Positions 1-8,700 of a DNA stretch of 15,397 bases are shown here, in pieces. The DNA comes from Candidatus Caccovivens faecavium (GTDB lineage: Bacteria > Bacillota > Clostridia > Christensenellales > UBA1242). Location of the stretch: positions 1 through 15,397 of the forward strand of contig DVLK01000066.1 of assembly GCA_018715545.1 (NCBI GenBank). The letters run 5' to 3'. How positions within the stretch are numbered: position 1 is the first letter of the stretch; each line of letters opens with the position of its first letter. The position numbers and the translations under genes are program-made. The notes below the pieces were generated by a model that saw only the letters and a list, made by a program, of their open reading frames with translations, was not told where the DNA came from and made no database searches.

Positions 1-35
1 TTTATTAAATTTCCTTTATTTTTTAATAAGTTTTA

Positions 36-44
36 TGCTATAAT
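36..44 (+). promoter_or_regulatory. Extended -10 promoter of the HelD-like gene
   Basis: The TG of an extended -10 is at 36-37 and a perfect TATAAT at 39-44; no good -35 hexamer is visible, as is common for extended -10 promoters. Transcription would begin near 50-51. That places an in-frame ATG at 47 before or at the start site and favours the ATG at 83 as the true start. Confidence 0.65.
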
Positions 45-82
45 TTATGCGAAAAAAATTTTTACTGTTTTTTGGAGAGGAT

Positions 83-2101
83 ATGAACAATAAAATTTTA
101 GAGAAAGAAAAAAAATATCTTAGCACTGTCCATAAGGTCATTGATGAAAACTACGAAAAAAGTCAAACGACCTATATAGACAATTTAAAGCAAATTCAAA
201 ACTACAAAAAATATTTTGCAGAAAATTTTTATGAGATTAATAAAGATGGTGGCGAAATCGCCGAAATAAATTTACGAATAGAAAGCTTAGAGCAAAATAA
301 TGTTACGCTCACTAAGCTTGCTAACCGCCTCAAAAAACAGAAAAAATCGCCTTTCTTTGGTAAATTTGATTTTAAACTAGATAATGAAGAAGAGCCTACT
401 AGTTACTACATAGGCATTGGGCATCTTCAAAATGATGAGCATGTAAATATTGTGTATGACTGGCGTGCTGATATCTCTTCGCTTTATTATGATGATGTTT
501 TAGGTAGAACCTCCTACTCCTGCCCTAATGGCGAGATTGAAGGAGAACTCACTCTTAAACGCCAATTTAAAATTGAACAGGGCAATATGCGCTATTATAT
601 TGATAGTAGTCTTGTCATTGACGACAACATACTTATGGAGGAACTTTCTAAGAATTCTTCCGCAAAGATGCATGATATTGTGTCAACCATTCAAAAAGAA
701 CAAAATACGCTCATAAGAAGTAGCGAACTTAAAAATACCATCGTTCAAGGCGTTGCAGGATCTGGAAAAACTTCTGTCGCCATGCACCGCGTGAGTTACC
801 TACTATATAAGTATCGTAAAGCTCTTAAAAATGAAGATATTTTAATACTTTCTCCTAGCGAACTTTTCGCTGATTATATTGATGAAGTTTTGCCGTCACT
901 TGGCGATGACAAACCTTTTACCACCACTTTTTCGACAATGGCAAAAAAGCTATTGGGAAAAGACTACATCTCTCGCGAAAGGATGCTAGATAGACTGATA
1001 ACATCAGGGACTCAAAAAGATTTTGAAAATATCGCAATAAAATATAGCTTTGAATTTTTGGAGGATTTTAAAAACTTTTTAAATAATGATATCTGTAACC
1101 TATTCATGCCAAAGACAATGGTGTTTGGAAATCTTGTCATAGAAGAGGCAGAAATTAGAGATATATACTATAACAAATTAAAAAATCTTCCTATCTACAA
1201 GCGTATAGAGGCAATCGCAGAACATATTGTTGACCTCTTCAATGTTCCACCTTCAAAAAATATCGACTTTTATAATCGCGCGAAAAAACTTTTGTATAAC
1301 AAGATGATAACCACCGACTGCGTAAGAATATACAATATCTTTCTGCGCTCTATGGAATTAGATGAAATAGAGGAAGTCAGTGCCTACGATATTGCACAAA
1401 TACTGCTTATTAAGGAAAATCTATTTGGCTTTGACCATAATTATGATGCAAAGTATGTTGTGGTTGACGAAATGCAAGACTACTCCCCTTGCCATTTTTA
1501 CCTATTTGAAAAAATATGGCATTGCCCTAAGATGTATCTTGGAGATATCAATCAGAGCATAGACAAAAATTTATCAAAAGATTACCTCAATATGCTTGCA
1601 AAAGAGATAAAGGCAAAGATTTGCTATCTAAATAAATCCTATCGAAGCACCATACAAATTTCAAAATTTTCGCAAAAAATCCTTGGCAAAAAAGTGGCTA
1701 ACAATGTAAATCGTAATGGTGAAGAAGTTAAATTTTATAATACAAAGGATGTAGTTAAAAAGATAGAAAAGATTGTTAAAGCTCATACAAATCAAACAGT
1801 TTGCGTGGTGTGCAAAAGTATGAAAGAGATTAAATTGTTGCAAAACGCAAGTAGTGTTTTAAAGACCTTTGAAGTATTAGATGAAGAGAAAGAGATGACT
1901 GAAAGTAAAATGCTAATGAGTACGATTATAAATTCAAAAGGCGTGGAATTTGATGTTGTAATAATTCCGTTTGCTAATGACGAAAATTATCACAATGAGC
2001 TAGACAGAAATCTCCTATATGTCGCCTCCACAAGGGCGCTTCATGAATTATATTTCATCGCAGATAAGAAGCCAAGCAGATTTTTGATGAAAACAAAATA
2101 A
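83..2101 (+). CDS. helD: HelD-like RNA polymerase recycling helicase (UvrD/Rep superfamily 1)
   Basis: This is a superfamily 1 helicase-like ATPase of the HelD type, which in Bacillota binds RNA polymerase and uses ATP to strip stalled or post-termination enzyme from DNA. I start it at 83 (672 aa), not at the in-frame ATG at 47: GGAGAGG lies just upstream at 74-80 and the promoter -10 ends at 44. Residues 1-90 are charged and coiled-coil-like, matching the HelD N-terminal arm. WRADISSLYYD (about 127-137) is the HelD family signature. Walker A GVAGSGKT is at 223-230, the Walker B/motif II DEMQD at 462-466, the motif IV-like SYRST at 519-523, and C-terminal motifs NSKGVEFD (617-624) and LLYVASTRA (644-652). 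It is shorter than B. subtilis HelD (about 770 aa). Seen: intact helicase motifs. Known: the HelD role. Inferred: that this member acts on RNA polymerase and not simply on DNA. It is monocistronic, with its own promoter and terminator. Confidence 0.88.
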   Translation: MNNKILEKEKKYLSTVHKVIDENYEKSQTTYIDNLKQIQNYKKYFAENFYEINKDGGEIAEINLRIESLEQNNVTLTKLANRLKKQKKSPFFGKFDFKLDNEEEPTSYYIGIGHLQNDEHVNIVYDWRADISSLYYDDVLGRTSYSCPNGEIEGELTLKRQFKIEQGNMRYYIDSSLVIDDNILMEELSKNSSAKMHDIVSTIQKEQNTLIRSSELKNTIVQGVAGSGKTSVAMHRVSYLLYKYRKALKNEDILILSPSELFADYIDEVLPSLGDDKPFTTTFSTMAKKLLGKDYISRERMLDRLITSGTQKDFENIAIKYSFEFLEDFKNFLNNDICNLFMPKTMVFGNLVIEEAEIRDIYYNKLKNLPIYKRIEAIAEHIVDLFNVPPSKNIDFYNRAKKLLYNKMITTDCVRIYNIFLRSMELDEIEEVSAYDIAQILLIKENLFGFDHNYDAKYVVVDEMQDYSPCHFYLFEKIWHCPKMYLGDINQSIDKNLSKDYLNMLAKEIKAKICYLNKSYRSTIQISKFSQKILGKKVANNVNRNGEEVKFYNTKDVVKKIEKIVKAHTNQTVCVVCKSMKEIKLLQNASSVLKTFEVLDEEKEMTESKMLMSTIINSKGVEFDVVIIPFANDENYHNELDRNLLYVASTRALHELYFIADKKPSRFLMKTK

Positions 2102-2122
2102 AAAATTTATAGTTAACATTTT

Positions 2123-2150
2123 AAAATGGCATATATCATGCCATTTTTTT
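2123..2150 (+). terminator. Rho-independent terminator after the HelD-like gene
   Basis: A perfect 10-bp stem, AAAATGGCAT (2123-2132) with ATGCCATTTT (2138-2147), has a 5-nt loop and runs into seven T's (2144-2150). It starts 21 nt after the stop codon and closes this transcription unit. Confidence 0.85.
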
Positions 2151-2488
2151 GTTTTTAAATATATGATTATTTTAATATAACGAATTTTTATTCATGGATT
2201 TATGCAATATAAAATTTTGTAAATTACTGAACTTAAATTTTATGCATACTTTCTTATCTTTATTCATACTTTGCCATTAATAATTTTTGCTACAAAAGGC
2301 TTAAAAGCGCGAAAAATGTATAAAAGTCCTAAAATCAATGTGGAAATGTGGATAACTTATGTGGATTACTCCACTTTCATCCACTTTTTTATGCATTGTA
2401 TAAAGATAAATACTTGTGTATAAAAATTTATTGTGGATAAATTTTAGTGTAAAATTTTACTCAATTATACTTTTTTCTTGATGAGCAA
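2151..2488. other. AT-rich non-coding region with a cluster of DnaA-box matches
   Basis: No gene is visible here. Within 2347-2440 there are two perfect copies of TGTGGATAA, the complement of the DnaA box TTATCCACA, at 2347-2355 and 2432-2440. Two one-mismatch copies lie beside them: TGTGGATTA at 2360-2368 and TGTGTATAA at 2415-2423. All four point the same way. Between the pairs, TCCACTTT is directly repeated at 2370-2377 and 2380-2387, opposite in orientation and resembling half-boxes. A 12-bp palindrome GTAAAATTTTAC lies at 2449-2460. The flanks are very AT-rich, as expected of an unwinding element. It could be a replication origin, an accessory DnaA-binding or titration locus, or DnaA control of the downstream hisS promoter. 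Neither dnaA nor dnaN is in the window, so origin function is unproven. Confidence 0.5.
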
Positions 2489-2517
2489 TTGACTTTTCAA
2501 TGCGTAAGCGTTATACT
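2489..2517 (+). promoter_or_regulatory. Sigma70 promoter of hisS-metG
   Basis: The -35 TTGACT (2489-2494) and -10 TATACT (2512-2517) are separated by exactly 17 nt. The start site would be near 2524, giving a leader of about 100 nt. The same hexamers with the same spacing occur in the minus-strand promoter at 12576-12604. Confidence 0.8.
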
Positions 2518-2522
2518 TGTTA

Positions 2523-2585
2523 TATCGAAATTTTATAATAAATATGTTTTGTTTAATATGTATTTATGACCACATAAATTCGATA
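2523..2585 (+). promoter_or_regulatory. Hairpin leader of the hisS transcript
   Basis: TATCGAA (2523-2529) is the exact complement of TTCGATA (2579-2585). The stem extends by TTT (2531-2533) with AAA (2576-2578) past one bulged A. Inside it, ATAAATA (2538-2544) pairs with TATTTAT (2561-2567). The outer arm begins at the predicted transcription start, so the mRNA would carry a 5' stem-loop before its ribosome binding site. There is no T-box motif and no terminator-like U-run. A role in mRNA stability or protein binding is possible but inferred. Confidence 0.45.
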
Positions 2586-2613
2586 GTTAAGCAACCTAAT
2601 TATTCATGAGAAT

Positions 2614-2618
2614 AGGAG
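2614..2618 (+). promoter_or_regulatory. Ribosome binding site fixing the TTG start of hisS
   Basis: AGGAG lies 7 nt upstream of a TTG at 2626-2628. The next in-frame ATG is 17 codons further in, inside conserved HisRS sequence, so the TTG is the credible start. Confidence 0.85.
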
Positions 2619-2625
2619 ATTTAAA

Positions 2626-3918
2626 TTGGAAAACAAATTGATTGCGCCAAGAAAGATACAGGGATTTTGGGAACTTATGCCAAAAGAGGAAGCACTATTT
2701 GAAGATATGCTTTCGCGTTTACGAAAGGTGTTTGAAAATAACTGCTTTCAGCCTCTTGATACACCCGTGGCAGAATTTAGTGAAATACTCCTTGCTAAAA
2801 GTGGTGGAGATGTTGATAAAGAAATATATCGTTTTACAAAAGGTCACGCCGATATTTGCCTAAGATATGATTTGACTGTTCCTCTTGCGCGTTTTGTAGC
2901 TGGAAATATGAATGAGCTTATCTTCCCTTTTAAACGCTATCAAATTGGAAAAGTATATCGCGGTGAGCGTCCTCAAAAGGGCAGATTTCGTGAATTTTAT
3001 CAGTGTGATGCTGATGTGATTGGCGAAAACTTATCTCTCACCTATGACGCAGAGTGCATAAAGCTTTATGAGCCATGCTTTAAAGAGCTACATCTTGATG
3101 CCATGGTGGAGATTTCAAACAGAAAACTTCTTGCTGGTTTCTTTGAAAGTCTTGGCGGTAATGTCGTTGAGCTTATGACAATCGTTGATAAGGTCGATAA
3201 ATTGCCAAAAGAGGAAATAGCTAGCTTATTCAAAGAAAAAGGCTTAACGGCTAGTGATATTGAAAAAACGATGAAAATTATAAGCACAAAGGGAGATATC
3301 AAAGAGGTCAAAGCTCTTTCAGCTATGTGCGATAATGACACCTTCAAAAAGGGAATGGAAGAACTAGAAATTGTAGATGAATATCTTAAAGCGCTTGGCA
3401 TGACAAACTACTTATATAACCTTTCCATTGTGCGCGGTCATGACTATTACACAGGCACTGTATTTGAATGTTACATTAAGGGCAAGCGTAGTTTTGGAGC
3501 TATCGGTGGCGGTGGAAGATATGACAACCTTTGTAAAAACTTTATGGAAACTAAAATGGAAGGTGTAGGCATGAGTATCGGCATCACCCGCCTATTTGAC
3601 ATTTTACGAAACGAAAACTTGCTTAATACTGAAAATTATACAAGCATTGAAATCGGCATCATCACTTTTAACGAAACATTGCTCGCTGGCTTAGCGCTTA
3701 TGAACAAGTTTAGAGAAAGCGGTGTTAAAGCTGACATCATAAATGAAAACAAATCTTTTAAGGCGAAGATGAAAGAAGCAAACAAGAGAAGTCTTCCGTA
3801 CATCATCATCTTAGGTGAAGATGAAGTGAAAGCTTCAATCTACACTCTAAAAAATATGCAAACTGGCGAACAAGAAAAGTTAAAATTTGATGAAATTATA
3901 GAAAAATTAAAACATTAA
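2626..3918 (+). CDS. hisS: Histidine--tRNA ligase (HisRS, class II)
   Basis: It charges tRNA-His with histidine in the cytoplasm. It is 430 aa, the normal bacterial length, starting at TTG. Class II motif 2 is at 111-128 (YRGERPQKGRFREFYQCD), the histidine-specific RGHDYYTG motif at 270-277, glycine-rich GGGGRYD at 294-300, and motif 3 GVGMSIGITRL at 313-323. The C-terminal anticodon-binding domain spans about 341-430. At 81-86 it has YDLTVP where typical bacterial HisRS reads PEGTA-like sequence. The YDLTVP version is the one I know from eukaryotic and some bacterial (for example Bacteroides-like) enzymes, which hints at a distinct HisRS lineage or old transfer. RGHDYYTG matches the catalytic-enzyme motif, so this is not a HisZ-type paralogue. 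It is first in an operon with metG, 33 nt downstream. Confidence 0.95.
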   Translation: MENKLIAPRKIQGFWELMPKEEALFEDMLSRLRKVFENNCFQPLDTPVAEFSEILLAKSGGDVDKEIYRFTKGHADICLRYDLTVPLARFVAGNMNELIFPFKRYQIGKVYRGERPQKGRFREFYQCDADVIGENLSLTYDAECIKLYEPCFKELHLDAMVEISNRKLLAGFFESLGGNVVELMTIVDKVDKLPKEEIASLFKEKGLTASDIEKTMKIISTKGDIKEVKALSAMCDNDTFKKGMEELEIVDEYLKALGMTNYLYNLSIVRGHDYYTGTVFECYIKGKRSFGAIGGGGRYDNLCKNFMETKMEGVGMSIGITRLFDILRNENLLNTENYTSIEIGIITFNETLLAGLALMNKFRESGVKADIINENKSFKAKMKEANKRSLPYIIILGEDEVKASIYTLKNMQTGEQEKLKFDEIIEKLKH

Positions 3919-3951
3919 TTAAACAATATTAAAAGAGAAAAAGAGGTATAT

Positions 3952-5646
3952 ATGGAAAAGAAAAAAATTCTAGTTACATCAGCACTACTATACATCAATG
4001 GGCTTCCACACCTCGGACATGTGGCTGGCTGTTGGCTACCGGGAGATATTTTTGCGCGCTTCAATAGAACTTATGGCAATGACACAATCTATGTCAGCGG
4101 AACTGACGATTATGGCACAACAAGCTATATGAGCGCAAAAGAACTAGGTATGGAACCTAGTGCGTACATCAAAATGATGAACGACAAGATGAAGAAAATA
4201 GCAAATAAACTCAATATAAGTTTTGATATATTCAGTGGAACAAATACAGATGTCCATACAGAAATTACCTGCGATATCTTCAATGAGTTATATAAAAATG
4301 GCTTCATCTCTGAAAAAGAAAGCAAGATGTGCTATTGCGAACATGACAAGATAGCGCTTGCTGATAGATTTGTATATGGAACTTGTCCTCATTGCGGTTA
4401 TGACAGAGCGTACGGCGACCAATGCGACAACTGCGGTAAAACATACGATATTGAAGAGCTTATAGCTCCAAAATGTGCATTTTGTGGTCAAGATGCTGTA
4501 TTTAAAAACACAAAGCATCTTTATATACGCCTAGACAAATTACAAAATGACCTAAAAAAATGGTTAGACACCAAAAAAGATGTATTTCGCCCTTATGTAT
4601 ATAACATGGCAATGAAGTGGATTAACGAAGGGCTCAATCCTCGTTGCATCACCCGTGATATTCAATGGGGAATAAAAGTGCCATTAAGTGGCTTTGAAGA
4701 TAAGGTTTTCTATGTTTGGTTTGATGCGCCTATCGGCTACATCTCAATAACCAAAGAACTTGGTGGCGATAAAATGGTCAAGGATTTTTGGCAAAATGAC
4801 AAAACAGAAATTTACAACTTTATCGGCAAAGACAATATCGACTTCCATGCAGTTTTCTTCCCATGCGTGGAACTAGGAAGCAAGAAATACAACCTTGCAC
4901 ATAATGTTGTTGGCTTTAACTTTTTAAATTTCGAAGGACAAAAATTTTCTAAATCTAAAAAAATTGGAATCTTCTGCGAAAGTTTGCTTGAAAGCGACAT
5001 TGATATTGACAGCTTACGCGCTTATATGCTCTCTATCTTCCCTGAAAATAAGGATAGCGACTTCTCATATGAAGGCTTCAAACTCAACACCAACGCCGAA
5101 CTTGTTGGAAAGTATGGCAACTTCTTCAACCGCATCCTCAACATGATAAACAAAAATTTCGCAGGCGAAATCGGCATTGATTTTAATGACATTAAAGATA
5201 AGTTAGATGAAAACGATAAAGAGATGGTGGAGGCAATCTCCTCCTGTCCACAAACAATTGCTGAACTATTTAAACAAACAGAATTTAGAGCTGCATATAA
5301 AGAGATTATGCGCTATGCATCCATTGGAAACACCTATCTTGAAAAGACTGCTCCTTGGTCACTAATCAAAAATGGCGATATTGAAAGCGCTAAAAAGGTT
5401 TTATACCTATGCCTCAACATGGCAAAATCTCTTGCCATTGTTGGAAGTCCAATCTTGCCAACAAAGACTGCTGAAATTTGGGAGCAACTTGGCTTTGACG
5501 GCAGACCTGACGCAAATGGTCGCTGGTCAGAAGCCTCCAAGATAGATGTCGCAAAAACACATAAGATTAATTCACCAAAGCCTCTATTTATGCGTCTAGA
5601 TGATGAAACAATCGAAAGATATAAAAAGGAATTAGAAGCAAAATAA
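3952..5646 (+). CDS. metG: Methionine--tRNA ligase (MetRS, class I)
   Basis: It charges initiator and elongator tRNA-Met in the cytoplasm. It is 564 aa from an ATG preceded by AGAGG (3942-3946). The class I HIGH motif appears as HLGH (20-23) and the KMSKS motif as FSKS (332-335). WFDAPIGY (256-263) lines the active site. The inserted zinc domain carries CxC at C127/C129 and three CxxC pairs at C145/C148, C158/C161 and C175/C178, indicating the two-knuckle form. The alpha-helical anticodon-binding domain runs from about 385 to the end. There is no C-terminal EMAPII/Trbp111-like tRNA-binding domain, so it is shorter than the E. coli enzyme (677 aa). The KFSKSKKIGIF segment (331-341) resembles the archaeal/eukaryotic-type KMSKS neighbourhood. 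It is co-transcribed with hisS and ends before the bidirectional terminator at 5719-5751. Confidence 0.95.
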   Translation: MEKKKILVTSALLYINGLPHLGHVAGCWLPGDIFARFNRTYGNDTIYVSGTDDYGTTSYMSAKELGMEPSAYIKMMNDKMKKIANKLNISFDIFSGTNTDVHTEITCDIFNELYKNGFISEKESKMCYCEHDKIALADRFVYGTCPHCGYDRAYGDQCDNCGKTYDIEELIAPKCAFCGQDAVFKNTKHLYIRLDKLQNDLKKWLDTKKDVFRPYVYNMAMKWINEGLNPRCITRDIQWGIKVPLSGFEDKVFYVWFDAPIGYISITKELGGDKMVKDFWQNDKTEIYNFIGKDNIDFHAVFFPCVELGSKKYNLAHNVVGFNFLNFEGQKFSKSKKIGIFCESLLESDIDIDSLRAYMLSIFPENKDSDFSYEGFKLNTNAELVGKYGNFFNRILNMINKNFAGEIGIDFNDIKDKLDENDKEMVEAISSCPQTIAELFKQTEFRAAYKEIMRYASIGNTYLEKTAPWSLIKNGDIESAKKVLYLCLNMAKSLAIVGSPILPTKTAEIWEQLGFDGRPDANGRWSEASKIDVAKTHKINSPKPLFMRLDDETIERYKKELEAK

Positions 5647-5718
5647 GGTTAAATTATTTGAAACATAAAGCATTAAAATATCTTAAAATCCTTTATGCGA
5701 GTAAATTTAAAAATGGCA

Positions 5719-5751
5719 AAAAAATAAACACCAATATGGTGTTTATTTTTT
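5719..5751. terminator. Bidirectional terminator between metG and the giant surface gene
   Basis: A hairpin of about 15 bp has the core AAACACC (5726-5732) / GGTGTTT (5738-5744), a 3-nt loop (5734-5736), an A-tract on its left and a T-tract on its right. It can therefore terminate metG on the plus strand and the convergent surface gene on the minus strand. Its right edge overlaps the TAA of the minus-strand gene (5750-5752). Confidence 0.85.
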
Positions 5752-8700
5752 ATGCAACAACACTATTCATATATTGATTTCGATAGTAATTATTTGTGTA
5801 CATTAATCTTCCACCAACAACGCTACCATTATTATCTTCATAAGAAGATTTAAGTTGATAACCATTTGTTTGGTAACTATCCCCATCCACTGAATTAAGA
5901 TTTAAAGTTACCAAAACGCCAGAAAGATCTATATTTAAACCTGTTATGCTATCAATAAACGAATATGTTTTTTCTATCAATTCTCCATTTTCGTTTTTAT
6001 AGAAACCTTGATATTTTTTTGCACCTAGATTAACATTTAAATTTTGTGCATTATCATCACCTAGTAAACTTGCCCCGTCAAGCGTCAATGTCATATTTTC
6101 TATGTTTTCATCGACAGTAAAGCCTAAAATCGTCTCTTCGAGTGTTGGATTAACCTCAATCGACTCAATAATGCTTATAATCATATCTGGCAAGTTGATA
6201 CCTAAGAAGCTTTCTTTAATACCGAAGGCATCGAGCACTAATTTAGTTATATTTGGTAAAATCTCTGAGCTTTGATAAGTATTTTTATCTACACTATCCT
6301 CAACGACTTTCGTCCATTCTTGACCCACCCAATCTGTCCATGTTCTATGAGTTTCACTAGTAATAGAATATCTATGGAAAGTAAGATTATTATCTTTATA
6401 TTCAAATGTCACCATTCTTGTATCAAAATCACCATTAAATACCAATGACGCTAATGCACTTGTTTGAAGTTCAACTTGTGCAAAGATATATGGATTATTA
6501 AAATCTTCAAAATTAGCGTAAAGGTCAAAGGTCATATCTAAGGTTATAATGCTTATCAAATCTATTGAAATATTCCCTTTGAAGTTTACATTTTTTGTGT
6601 TCAAAGTATTAACTACAATGTCCATAAATTCTGGCAAACTGCTTAGGTTATGATGTGATGCTGTTGTGTCATAATCGAAATTGGTAAATTCTTGAATCTC
6701 AATTATAGCTGACAAATCTTCACCAAGTACGAAAGAAATGCTTGCAAGATTGCCTAATTTATCAAACAATATCTCAATCTTTCCTACGCTTCCGCCTGTT
6801 GCTTCGCCATCTGTCACTTGACCATTCTCAGTGCCTTCGCTTGCTGTATCGTCACCCAAATCAAAATCAACAATCAAACTATAATTATTGTCATTTTCTT
6901 CAAATGATATGTTTTTTAGCATTTTCATGATATTAGATACATCACTGAGAATATTATCAACCTGCGTAATTTCATCGCTGACATCATTATTAGTAATGCC
7001 TAGAAGCTCGTGCAAGAAACTGAAATCTGTTGTAGATTTTTCTAAATCCCAACTCTGCATCATACTTTCGCTTAATTCAATGTTAGCGATGCCAAGTATC
7101 ATAGAAATCATATCGCTCATATTAGCATTTTGAATATGTCCTCTAAATTTAGTGTCAGTTCCTATGAAATTGCCATGAGCGTATGTGAGGTATAACCCAC
7201 TATCGGCATTTTCATTGCTATCATAGAGCAAGGAAATTTCATGTTTATTGTCTATATTCTGGCTTACATCGCCGTTTTCTATTGTTAAGTCACCTTGTAC
7301 TTTTAAGCCTCTTCCACCAAACAACGAGGATGACACATCTTCGCCGTCTGAAAGCTCTACAAGTGCGTCACCGTAAATGCTCATAGCCCCCATGTTTACA
7401 GACAAGCCAACTTGATATTGATTGGAGTTTAAATAGTCATAGAAAGCCTTGACAAGAGGAAGAAGTGTTTTATAACTTGTAAACTCACCTACATCATACA
7501 CTCCGTCTTTGCCCTTTATGCTTACAACATTGCCAGCTTCATCAAATGCAATATCATCCATGAACAAAGAGTTCGCTCCTAGTGCCACATTTTTGAGATA
7601 TATAGCAAAATTCTTATTCTTTGTGACAGCCTCTTCGTTTTCTAGCCACCACTCTTCATAACTTTCATAGGTGTCGGTGTTAGGGTCAATAATATTTGCA
7701 CCAATAACTATCTTCGTTGGATAAATCTTTCCATTTGCATTTTCACCAAAAGCTTGCATAACAATGTCGGCGAATTTTGCTGTATCCGTATATTGTAAGT
7801 CGCCAGTGTTGATTTGCACACCACCATCTATCCAATTAGCACTTATACTATTTAATGCTGGTAAAATCACATTGAATGTAGATGTTAAATTGCTAAGTCC
7901 AGAGATAGTCATCTTCAAGTCTTCGCTTACAAATGTCAATATTTCGTCAATTGTTTCTTCTGTAAGATTGAAAGTCAATCTTAATCCTTGTAAGTCAAGA
8001 TAGATATCTTGGTCAAGTAGATAGATATATGTTTCAATGTTCATTGCACTTGTGTAAATTCTCACATATGGCACATATTCCTCGCCCTTTCTTACAAGCA
8101 TAGCGAGCATATCACCATAGAAAGAAGTTGTGCTGTAACGAACTGCCAAATCGCCAGAAATTGCGTAGGTGTAGTCATCAACTTTTACATTCTCAACAAT
8201 ATCAAAGATTGGTGTGATGTCTTCCTCTTCACCGCTTGGGGCTGTTAAGGCAAAATCATCAGCGTTTATTTGAAGTTCACTCACATTTAAATTAACATCA
8301 TAACCAGATATATTCTTTGCTAGTGTTAATCCTAATGTCTTTAACTCTTTATCGTAAATCAAAGCAATTACATTATCTTTTAAAGTGATGTCGTAAGTTA
8401 TTACACTCCCCTCTTCACTTGCCGTTAACCTTATATTCTTTAAGATATCTAAAATATCAAGGTTTTTAAAGTCAACGCCAAGCTCAGCGCTCACCTCTTC
8501 CAACATATTTGATGTATCTACGCTTACGCCAAATTCTGCAAGTAGTTCTGCAAGATTTGCCTTAGCTAAATCAAGCTTTAAGCTCTTCTCTCCGATTGTC
8601 GCATAGACTACCTTACTATTTAGCATATCTTCTCCATAGAGGAAGATATCTAACTTTAAGCCATCTATATCAATATTTGCATCTAAGTTGAAGCTCATCG

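Noticed and set aside
47..82. Upstream in-frame ATG giving a longer HelD N-terminus
   Set aside because: It lies 3 nt past the -10, at or before the expected transcription start, and has no RBS. The ATG at 83 has GGAGAGG next to it.
2102..2625. T-box riboswitch for hisS-metG
   Set aside because: No conserved T-box core (GGTGG-type sequence) and no antiterminator/terminator pair before the TTG start; only a simple leader hairpin.
3066..3401. 111-aa minus-strand reading frame inside hisS
   Set aside because: Antisense to well-conserved HisRS sequence, no RBS, low-complexity composition.
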